Assembly: GCA_964650405.1 (NCBI GenBank)
Contig: CAZYTO010000170.1
Span: forward strand, 1-12,531
From: CAZYTO01 sp964650405
GTDB taxonomy: Bacteria > Acidobacteriota > Thermoanaerobaculia > Gp7-AA8
Direction of reading: 5' to 3'
DNA: 12,531 nucleotides
The first letter of the stretch is position 1. Every line of letters starts with the position of its first letter. Shown here one piece after another: positions 6,966 to 12,531 of this stretch. The notes beneath the pieces were generated by a model. That model was given only the letters and a program-made list of their open reading frames with translations. It was not told the origin of the DNA and did no database searches. Both the position numbers and the translations under genes were made by a program.

Positions 6966-6985
6966 GAGATGATGAGTATCATCCC
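6966..6985. promoter_or_regulatory. Probable TetR operator upstream of the SDR-exporter genes
   Basis: GATGAT (6968-6973), four bases, then ATCATC (6978-6983) forms an inverted repeat. Including the flanks, it reads GAGATGAT-GAGT-ATCATCCC. It matches the palindrome upstream of tetR in 15 of the 16 arm positions with the same four-base gap. It lies in the 47-base gap between tetR and the SDR gene, directly upstream of the SDR Shine-Dalgarno. It is three bases downstream of a TTGACT (6989-6994) that could be a -35. Repressor bound here would block an internal promoter for the SDR-exporter genes. No clear -10 is visible with that -35, so the exact promoter is unsettled. Confidence 0.75.
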
Positions 6986-7000
6986 GATAGTCAAAAAAAA

Positions 7001-7582
7001 TCAGCGGCCGCAATACGCCTCGACATAGAGATTCCGCGCAGCGGCGAGGATGCGCTTTCCCAGCGCTTCATCCGAGACGGCGCGGGCCATGGCCATGCTG
7101 CCGGCCATACCGGACATCAGGGCCGCCACGTTGCCGCGCCGTTCTGCGTCCGTAGCGCCCGGCATGTACGGACCGAGCACGGCTGCGTTCCGGGCCAGAG
7201 CCTGGTCAAACGCCCGGCGGACCTCCAGTGACTGGCGGGCGATCTCGGGAGCGAGCGCGGCAAGGGGGCATCCGTTTTCGGTGTCGGAGAGGTGCTCGTC
7301 CCTCAGATAGCCTTCGATGACGGCGCGTACTTCCTGCCCGGGCGCGGCGCCGGCGATGGCCGCCGTCATCCTGGCCCGCGCGTCTTCAAACGCGTTCCCG
7401 AGCGCCTCGGCGAGCAACTGGTCCTTGCTCCGGAAGTGACGGTAGAAGCCGCCGTGCGTGAGCTTCAGCGCCGTCATGAGCTGCCCGATACCCACGCCCG
7501 TCCCGCTGCGCCGGAACCGGCGCGAGGCCGCCCGCACGATCCGCTCGTGGGTCTCCTCCTTGTGCTCCGTCGAGTACCGCAT
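7001..7582 (-). CDS. TetR/AcrR-family transcriptional repressor
   Basis: This 193-residue regulator is typical in length for the family. The N-terminal domain (about 8-55) is the TetR helix-turn-helix, with ERIVRAASRRFRRSGTGVGIGQLM and the recognition helix region LTHGGFYRHFRSKDQLL (41-57). The C-terminal ligand domain contains NGCPLAALAPEIAR (103-116). The cysteine of this segment, C105, falls at the position of the reactive Cys106 of Escherichia coli NemR, judged from a remembered sequence. A cysteine here is also common in related TetR proteins that are not known to be redox sensors. It is the first gene of the operon running into the SDR and exporter genes. The two matching palindromes, before itself and before the SDR gene, make it their probable repressor. 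No Shine-Dalgarno precedes the ATG; see the promoter entry. Confidence 0.95.
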   Translation of the reverse strand: MRYSTEHKEETHERIVRAASRRFRRSGTGVGIGQLMTALKLTHGGFYRHFRSKDQLLAEALGNAFEDARARMTAAIAGAAPGQEVRAVIEGYLRDEHLSDTENGCPLAALAPEIARQSLEVRRAFDQALARNAAVLGPYMPGATDAERRGNVAALMSGMAGSMAMARAVSDEALGKRILAAARNLYVEAYCGR

Positions 7583-7585
7583 CTA

Positions 7586-7605
7586 GAGATGATATAGATC
7601 ATCTC
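7586..7605. promoter_or_regulatory. Probable TetR autoregulatory operator
   Basis: A perfect inverted repeat GAGATGAT-ATAG-ATCATCTC with eight-base arms and a four-base centre starts four bases upstream of the tetR ATG. The symmetry axis lies over the -10 hexamer of the tetR promoter, so bound repressor should exclude RNA polymerase. The size and shape are those expected for a TetR homodimer site, and the left arm is identical to that of the second site at 6966-6985. Confidence 0.82.
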
Positions 7606-7619
7606 AAAGAGGAAGTCAA
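7591..7619 (-). promoter_or_regulatory. Promoter of tetR (operator-overlapped, possibly leaderless)
   Basis: Reading on the minus strand, TTGACT (7619-7614) is followed by exactly 17 bases and TATATC (7596-7591). These are good sigma-70-type -35 and -10 elements. Only eight bases (ATCTCTAG) separate the -10 from the tetR ATG. A start point 7-9 bases downstream of the -10 would fall within two bases of the ATG or on it. This, with the absence of a Shine-Dalgarno, suggests a leaderless or nearly leaderless mRNA. Confidence 0.65.
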
Positions 7620-7728
7620 GGCGCAGGCAACCCTTCGGGGCGTTGGACGCGGTGAAGAATCGGCAACGGACGCCTGCGGGCGCATCAGGGTGGCGGTGGG
7701 TGGCGTATGCGGCGATGGGGCCGGACGG

Positions 7729-7740
7729 TGGGTCACATCT
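7729..7740. repeat. Single end of the TGGGGTCACATCT repeat family
   Basis: TGGGTCACATCT differs from the 13-base end at 1354-1366 only by one missing G. It lies in the roughly 180-base non-coding stretch between the deacetylase stop and the tetR promoter. No inverted partner is present nearby, so it would be a solo end or a decayed copy. The rest of this intergenic stretch shows a small CCC-TTCG-GGG stem near 7630 and nothing else I can assign. Confidence 0.4.
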
Positions 7741-7784
7741 CAGCTTCGTGGTCGGAAGCGGGTGCAGCGCTCCCCGCCGGCGCG

Positions 7785-8672
7785 TTACATGTTGTCGCGA
7801 AGCGTCCGGTAGGTGATGAGGTGGGTGTTCGTCGCCGCGAGGTGGTCGCGCAGCTCGGGGCGGAGGAACGTTTCGTGATCGGCGACGCGGGCTTGCCAGT
7901 CCCCGGCGATTTCCGGGAGCCCGGGCGACGCGACGGCGGGGTGGAGGAGCAGCATGCCGAGCGTGCCGCGGGGGAAGGAGTCGAGCTTCTCCTTGGCCAG
8001 GGCGACGCGGTCGCGCTCCGGAGGTTCGAGGCCCATCAGCTCGACGCGATCGAACAAGGGAAGGCCGTCGGCTTCCCATTCGTCCGCGACCTCCCGGGCC
8101 AGCGCGCACGCCGCGCCGTCGAAGTTGTGCCGCTCCAGCCCCTCGCGCACGAGCAGGACGGGCAGGCGCAGCTCGCGCCCGAGCGCCGCGTAGGACGTGA
8201 TGTAGCGCTCGTCCATGGCCGTGAGCATGTGGGCGTCGAGGTGGGTCACGTCGATGCCGGACCTCCGGGCCTGCTGCACCTGCGCGCGCATTTCGCCGCG
8301 CACGGCACCGGCATCGGCATGGGCGGCCACCGCGCCGCGGAGGTTCCAGAGGTAGCCGTCGGGATCGACGAGGCCGGACGCGGGGTCGCTCGTGGAGAGG
8401 GGAGCCCAGCGGTACGTCTTCCACTCGCTGGTCAGCGTCAGGTGTACGCCGAAGTCGCCGTCCGGAAGGGCGCGGCAGACTACGGCGGCGTCCGCGAACG
8501 AGGGGCACGGCACCATCAGCGAGGCGGAGCGCACCGTGCCCGCGGCGAAGAGCGCACGCAGTCCCGGGATCGTCGCGCGGCACATGCCGACGTCGTCGGC
8601 GTGGATGATCACGACCCGGTCGGAGGCTGTGAAGCCGAGGCGGCGCAGGAACGGATTCAGGAACGTGTTCAT
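7785..8672 (-). CDS. ChbG/YdjC-family carbohydrate deacetylase
   Basis: This 295-residue protein belongs to the YdjC/ChbG family of polysaccharide-deacetylase-like enzymes. Known members remove N-acetyl groups from chitooligosaccharides or lipid-linked and glycan sugars using a divalent metal. The conserved metal and catalytic motifs are visible: HADDVG (24-29, D26/D27), GVHLTL (75-80, H77) and THLDAHM (143-149, H144, D146, H148). LLHPAV near the C-terminus supplies a further conserved histidine. The start at 8672 gives MNTFLNPFLRRLGF, and its ATG overlaps the stop of the glycosyltransferase gene by four bases. The open frame continues upstream, but only as an overlap with that gene. Coupling with a glycosyltransferase points to sugar modification within a glycan or glycolipid pathway. 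No signal peptide is seen, so it should act in the cytoplasm. Confidence 0.9.
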   Translation of the reverse strand: MNTFLNPFLRRLGFTASDRVVIIHADDVGMCRATIPGLRALFAAGTVRSASLMVPCPSFADAAVVCRALPDGDFGVHLTLTSEWKTYRWAPLSTSDPASGLVDPDGYLWNLRGAVAAHADAGAVRGEMRAQVQQARRSGIDVTHLDAHMLTAMDERYITSYAALGRELRLPVLLVREGLERHNFDGAACALAREVADEWEADGLPLFDRVELMGLEPPERDRVALAKEKLDSFPRGTLGMLLLHPAVASPGLPEIAGDWQARVADHETFLRPELRDHLAATNTHLITYRTLRDNM

Positions 8673-9688
8673 GCGCACTGCGTCTCGCTCTCCGCGTCGC
8701 TTCGCTCCAGCAGGGCATCGATGAACGTGCTGATGCCGTGCGCGGCGACGGGGAGGGCGAACTGTTGCGCCCACTCCGCGGCGTCGATGCGGATGTTCGT
8801 CTCCAGGGCCTGCTCGACGAGGTCGAGGATCGAGCCGCGCGCACCATCGACATGGCCGAAGACGTGCTGGGCCAGGTCGCTGTCCGCGAAACCGTCGTAG
8901 GCGCCGTTGACGACGCACGTCGTCCCGCAGGCCATGGCCTCCACGAGGGCGAGGCAGAAGCTCTCCGCCGGCGACGCGTTGACGAAGAGGCGGGCCCGGT
9001 TGAGCAGCGCCGATACTGCCTGGGCGTCGAGCCAGTTCCGCGGCGAGGTCAGCGACCCGGGATCGGTCGTGCAGCGCACAGCCACGCCGTCGATGTAGGG
9101 AGCGATGGCTGTATATGCCGGCGCGGGGTCGGGCCCGCCGGCCAGCACGAGGGGCAGGCCGAAGCGCTCGTAGATCCGTTCCCGGTAACCGCGAACGAGG
9201 TCGAGCTGGTTCTTGGCCGCTGCGATCCGGGCCACGGAGACGATGAACTCTTCCTCTTGGCGCTGGCGCCGGAACACGGCCGGATCGAACGAGCCGCCGA
9301 GGACCAGGACGTCCTCGCGTCCGGACACGGGCGTATGCGTGATCGCGCCGAGAAAGCGGTCGTACACGGGGGACGGCTCGTAGCACTCGACGAAACAGAA
9401 TGACGGCACCGCGTCGGCGAAGGCCAGCACCAGCTCCTGCTCGGGGATGGGGTTGAAGAAGAGCGCGAAGGCGAAGCCGTGGGACCGCAGACGCTCCAGG
9501 GGCGGTGCCATCTCGACCAGTTGGCCGTAGTGCAGCAGGCGGCTCACGCCGCAGTGCGGGTGATGGAGGAACCAGACGTCGTACTTCGCAAAGACGTGGC
9601 GCTCGTAATCGGCGACCAGCCGCTCGCAACCGCCGGTGACGACGGGGTAGGGGCTGAAGCGGCAGACCAGCAGGATCTTTGGTTTCAC
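8669..9688 (-). CDS. GT4-type (GT-B fold) glycosyltransferase
   Basis: With the GTG start at 9688 the protein has 339 residues and begins VKPKILLVCRFSPYPVVTGG, a normal first strand and glycine-rich turn of a GT-B enzyme. In the second Rossmann half, VARIAAAKNQLDLVRGY (152-168) carries the usual donor-phosphate lysine (K159). PLVLAGGPDP follows. ESFCLALVE (242-250) is the EX7E motif of the GT4 family, followed by AMACGTTCVV. It would transfer a sugar from a nucleotide donor; donor and acceptor cannot be told. The in-frame ATG at 9730 lies inside a strong hairpin and would add an atypical Pro-rich N-terminus, so I prefer GTG, though no clear Shine-Dalgarno precedes it. The gene starts 55 bases after the oxidase gene and overlaps the deacetylase gene by four bases. 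Confidence 0.87.
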   Translation of the reverse strand: MKPKILLVCRFSPYPVVTGGCERLVADYERHVFAKYDVWFLHHPHCGVSRLLHYGQLVEMAPPLERLRSHGFAFALFFNPIPEQELVLAFADAVPSFCFVECYEPSPVYDRFLGAITHTPVSGREDVLVLGGSFDPAVFRRQRQEEEFIVSVARIAAAKNQLDLVRGYRERIYERFGLPLVLAGGPDPAPAYTAIAPYIDGVAVRCTTDPGSLTSPRNWLDAQAVSALLNRARLFVNASPAESFCLALVEAMACGTTCVVNGAYDGFADSDLAQHVFGHVDGARGSILDLVEQALETNIRIDAAEWAQQFALPVAAHGISTFIDALLERSDAESETQCA

Positions 9689-9702
9689 GCAGTCGGAATC
9701 GG

Positions 9703-9735
9703 GCGGGATGCACGGACCGGGTCCGTGCATCCCGC
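9703..9735 (-). terminator. Perfect 16-bp hairpin between oxidase and glycosyltransferase genes
   Basis: GCGGGATGCACGGACC (9703-9718) and its exact reverse complement (9720-9735) are separated by one base. In RNA this folds into a stem of 14-15 pairs with a three- to five-base loop. It starts eight bases after the stop of the multicopper-oxidase-like gene and ends 14 bases before the glycosyltransferase GTG. There is no T-run, so it could be a non-canonical or Rho-assisted terminator, a transcript-end stabiliser, or a palindromic repeat. A stem this long and perfect between two genes is unlikely to be chance. Confidence 0.6.
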
Positions 9736-9743
9736 GCGTTGGC

Positions 9744-12531
9744 TCAATGCTGAGGTTGCGGCTGGGGCGGCTTGGCGGGGTCGTCCGGGGTCTGCTGCAC
9801 GAACGGCTCACGCTGGCCGCGCTTGCGGAACTGATTGGAGCGGACGGCCGCGCCGGAGGTGGCCTGTGATGCGCCGGCGTAGCTGTTCGTCGACGTGGCC
9901 GATCCCGGCGGGCAGGTCAGCGTCGGCGGCGGCGGGCACGGCAGCGTGCTGCACACCCGGAGCAGTCCCCACATTCCGCCCTGGAAGTCGGCGGCCGGGA
10001 AGGTGCGGTAGAGGTAGTCGCCCTTGACGCCGGCGCGCGTGACGAGCTCGAAGCGGTCGTTGGGGCCATGCTCATCGCGCGAGCCGAGGGCGTTGGAGCC
10101 GGGGTTGAACCCGATGGCGCGCGAGCTGTGGGTGAACGGTTCCTCCTGCCACACGTGCCCGTGCAGCGTCATCACCTGTTCGTTGCCGTCGCCGCCCGGA
10201 TGCAGCATGCGCATGCGCACGTGCTCGCCCTTCAAGGCCTGGAAGACCGGCGTCTGCGGGTCGCTGTTGATGAGTGCATTGGACACGGCGCAGGAGATGT
10301 CGTTGGTGAAGAGGAAGTTCTCGTTGCCGGAGGCCTGGCCGTAGCGGAAGAGGATCGGCTCGACGCGGTAGTTGATGGCGTCGTTGGTGGCCGTTCCGTA
10401 CGTGTTCTGCAGGTCGTCCTGGTTGACCGAGACGAACTCGTGGAACAGGGGCTTGGGCGTGACCGTGCTGAGCGACGGGCAGGTGATGCTGCCGGCGTAG
10501 ATGCGTGCCGAGGCGCGGGAGGAGGCGGAGGCGTTCGTCGATGACCACCAGTCGAGGCAGGCCGTCGTATCCGGCGGCTCGACCACCATCGCCGCCACCA
10601 GTCCCTGGGTGTTCTGGTAGAGCGGATCGGGCGGCATGAGGTTGAGCCCACCCAGTTCGACCCCCTCGGCCTTCTTCGCCTTGCCGTCCGTGGCGAACTC
10701 GAGGTTGCCCGCGTACCAGTAATACGTCACGGTCGACGCCGGCTGCGAGGCGGTCTTGGGCGTGGCCAGTTGCGGCGAGTTGTAGCCGACCGGCTGGCCG
10801 TTGCTCTGCGTCGCGTCGTAGGCCAGCACCTGCGGCGTCATGCCCACGTAGGTGGAGGCGTACATCGGGCTGTTGTAGAGCGGAGTGACGAACGGGGAGA
10901 TGGTCTTCTTGATGAGGAACGGCGCCGCGGAGACGGCGTTGGTCAGGTCGATGCCGTTGGTGAGGTCCACCTGCACGCACTCGCCGGCGTTGGCGCGCAT
11001 GATCAGCGGCTCCACCGGGATTCCGGGTTTCAGGACGCCGTTACTCTGCAGGTCATCAGTGGGGACGTACATCAGGCCGGCCGGAATCGTCCTGCCGCCG
11101 TCAGTGGTGTTGGTGGTGATGGGCCCGAGCGCAGAGCCGGGGTTACGCGAGTTGAGGATGATCGTGAAGCCCGGCTGGACCGCTTGCGAGGCCGGGATGG
11201 CCGTGACGTAATAGTGCCGCGCGATCTTCGCGCCCGGCGGGCAGTTGTAACCGGCGGTGCTGGTGGACGGCGGCAGCGGTTTCGGCGAAGCGTTCGTGGG
11301 CAGCAATTTGAGGTCCGGCTGTTTGTCGCGGTAGGCGCGCAGCAGGCCCCACACGCCGTCGCTCAGCCCCGGCGCGCTGGTGTTCTGGTCCGCGCGGTAG
11401 AGGTAGTCGGTGAACGGCTGGGCGCCGTAGGCCTGCGCCGTCCGCGGCAGGTGGAAGAGCAGCTCGTAGTGCTCGGAGATGCCGATGGCCTGCAGGTTCT
11501 TGTAGCCGGAGTCGTTCACGGCGTGCGGATCGGCCGGGGTTCCAGGCTCGAAGTGCCATTTGACGCCGTTGACGCCGAACGTGTGCGGCAGCACGTGCGC
11601 GCCGGCGATGAGGCGCACTTGTACGTTGTCGCCCTCGTAGCCGCGGAGCAGGGCTGTGTACGGATCGGGACCGGTGAGGCCTGACGTGAGCGGCGGCGGG
11701 TACTTGAAGCCGCTCGACCCGATCGAAGAGCCGGGCGCCGGCTGTGTGTTCAATTGCGGGTTCGAGCGTGTGAGCGAGGCGAAGACGTAGGCCAGGTCGT
11801 TCGCCGGCGGCAGCGGCGGGGTCGTCGAGGGCAGGTTGCCGCTGGCATCCGACAGTCGCGGCGGGATGGGCTCGTTGCGGTAGTTGACCGACACCGTGCC
11901 GGTCGTACCGCCGCTGCTGACGAGCGACGGGCAGGGACCGACCGACGCGTTCACGCCGGGCGCGCAGTTGTTGGGATTGATCACCGGGAGCGGCGTCGTT
12001 CCCTGGTTCTCATACGCGCTCTTGTCCTCGGCCCACGTCGGCTCGTGCGGGCTGAAAGACGTCGGGCCGGCTTTCGACCGGCTGGAATTGGTGTATGCCA
12101 GTTGCGTGTCGGCCATGGCCAGGGCGAACTCGCGGTAGGTATTCGCGTCGGTCCGGCCTTCCTTGTGCTTCGTCTCGATCACGGCTTCCCACGTCGTGGG
12201 GCCGCCGTCGGGGCGGGCGCCGGCGCCGAGCTGCACGCCGCTCTCGTTGTCGTACCACTTCGATGCCGTAGGCTCGACGACGAGCGCGGCGTAGAGCCCG
12301 GTCTGCTGATGCGTCGACGGCCCGAAGTGATCGTGCGTGAACACGGTGCGGATGGTGCGGTCCACGCCGCCGTTCGTCGGCTGGTTGTTCAGCAGCGGAT
12401 CGGCGAACCAGCGCTGGATGGTCGTCTGCGCACCGGTCCACTCGGGGGGGCAGGGGGTGACCGGACCGCCGGGCCCGGGCGTGCCGGTGCAGATCTCCTG
12501 CGGTGGCGGCTGCGGGGTCTTCATGGTGCGG
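9744..12531 (-). CDS. MofA/MnxG-like multicopper oxidase-type protein (5' end beyond window)
   Basis: More than 926 residues of a large cupredoxin-repeat protein are visible; the frame is open to the right edge. The first ATG in view (12524) is probably an internal methionine, because it falls in mid-domain sequence with no signal peptide. Numbering from that Met, THDHFGPSTHQQTGLYAAL (63-81) resembles the HCH copper motif of multicopper oxidases with Asp in place of the type-1 cysteine. AHVLPHTF (309-316) and TLHGHVW (786-792, like HxHLHGH) are further candidate ligands. The segments TDYLYR...GVWGLLR (372-396) and GDYLYR...GMWGLLR (835-856) repeat one another, as do GLYAALVVEP and GLVAAMVVEP, showing duplicated domains. 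Size, repeats and motifs recall manganese-oxidase-type proteins. Metal and substrate are not provable here. The C-terminus is a low-complexity Pro/Gln tail. Probably secreted or cell-surface. Confidence 0.78.
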   Translation of the reverse strand, partial: RTMKTPQPPPQEICTGTPGPGGPVTPCPPEWTGAQTTIQRWFADPLLNNQPTNGGVDRTIRTVFTHDHFGPSTHQQTGLYAALVVEPTASKWYDNESGVQLGAGARPDGGPTTWEAVIETKHKEGRTDANTYREFALAMADTQLAYTNSSRSKAGPTSFSPHEPTWAEDKSAYENQGTTPLPVINPNNCAPGVNASVGPCPSLVSSGGTTGTVSVNYRNEPIPPRLSDASGNLPSTTPPLPPANDLAYVFASLTRSNPQLNTQPAPGSSIGSSGFKYPPPLTSGLTGPDPYTALLRGYEGDNVQVRLIAGAHVLPHTFGVNGVKWHFEPGTPADPHAVNDSGYKNLQAIGISEHYELLFHLPRTAQAYGAQPFTDYLYRADQNTSAPGLSDGVWGLLRAYRDKQPDLKLLPTNASPKPLPPSTSTAGYNCPPGAKIARHYYVTAIPASQAVQPGFTIILNSRNPGSALGPITTNTTDGGRTIPAGLMYVPTDDLQSNGVLKPGIPVEPLIMRANAGECVQVDLTNGIDLTNAVSAAPFLIKKTISPFVTPLYNSPMYASTYVGMTPQVLAYDATQSNGQPVGYNSPQLATPKTASQPASTVTYYWYAGNLEFATDGKAKKAEGVELGGLNLMPPDPLYQNTQGLVAAMVVEPPDTTACLDWWSSTNASASSRASARIYAGSITCPSLSTVTPKPLFHEFVSVNQDDLQNTYGTATNDAINYRVEPILFRYGQASGNENFLFTNDISCAVSNALINSDPQTPVFQALKGEHVRMRMLHPGGDGNEQVMTLHGHVWQEEPFTHSSRAIGFNPGSNALGSRDEHGPNDRFELVTRAGVKGDYLYRTFPAADFQGGMWGLLRVCSTLPCPPPPTLTCPPGSATSTNSYAGASQATSGAAVRSNQFRKRGQREPFVQQTPDDPAKPPQPQPQH

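Noticed and set aside
6993..7010. GCGGCCGC plus eight Ts at the end of tetR as an intrinsic terminator
   Set aside because: GCGGCCGC is a palindrome without a loop and cannot form a proper stem before the T-run. The tract more likely belongs to the internal promoter region.
6954..7013. Upstream ATG of the SDR gene at 7013
   Set aside because: It would add 20 residues encoded by the operator and the tetR stop region. A strong Shine-Dalgarno and the family N-terminus mark 6953 instead.
7474..8853. 459-codon minus-strand open frame across tetR, the gap and the deacetylase
   Set aside because: It is out of frame with three well-supported genes or regions, and its product is low-complexity Arg/Ser/Pro-rich sequence.
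7785..9713. A single 642-residue protein covering the deacetylase and glycosyltransferase region
   Set aside because: The deacetylase frame is open upstream only because of GC bias. The extra 347 residues have no family pattern and overlap the glycosyltransferase frame, and the ATGA overlap at 8669-8672 gives a natural start.
12522..12524. ATG at 12524 as the true start of the oxidase-like protein
   Set aside because: The frame stays open to the window edge, no signal peptide follows, and the first visible residues are already inside a domain.

Overview
This 12.5 kb window is uniformly GC-rich and densely coding. Nearly everything is on the minus strand; a single small gene reads on the plus strand. 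The organism is very likely a high-GC Gram-negative bacterium, because the window encodes a NodT/OprM-type outer-membrane lipoprotein with a clear lipobox plus a periplasmic adaptor. Short interspersed inverted repeats and gene types common in soil Acidobacteriota or Myxococcota-like genomes are compatible with such a source. No taxonomic marker gene is present, so the phylum is a guess.

Layout, left to right. (1) 1-1142, minus: a YtrA-type GntR repressor and a YtrB-like ABC ATPase whose gene runs off the left edge. A nested palindrome at 1260-1285 upstream is the probable GntR operator. (2) 1143-1469: a 327-base gene-free stretch with a leader hairpin, that operator, and a REP-like inverted repeat. 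(3) 1470-1778, plus: an isolated DUF503/YlxP-like gene. It is followed by a convergent intergenic region of degenerate AGCGATC-like repeats. (4) 7582-1944, minus: a tight operon of TetR regulator, short-chain dehydrogenase (SDR), FtsX/DevC-type permease, LolD/DevA-type ATPase, HlyD/DevB-type adaptor and NodT-type outer-membrane channel. Three of its junctions are 4-bp ATGA overlaps. (5) 9688-7785, minus: a GT4-type glycosyltransferase overlapping a ChbG/YdjC-type deacetylase. (6) 12531-9744, minus: a large MofA/MnxG-like multicopper-oxidase-type protein whose 5' end lies beyond the right edge. A perfect 16-bp hairpin separates it from the glycosyltransferase.

The most interesting unit is region 4. 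Two matching palindromes, GAGATGAT-N4-ATCATC(T/C)C, lie just upstream of tetR and just upstream of the SDR gene. The tetR copy covers the -10 element of a good promoter. This indicates that TetR controls both itself and a pathway coupling an oxidoreductase to a complete tripartite ABC exporter. A cysteine at TetR residue 105 sits where the electrophile sensor NemR has its reactive cysteine, so the trigger could be a reactive carbonyl or quinone. That last step is inference.
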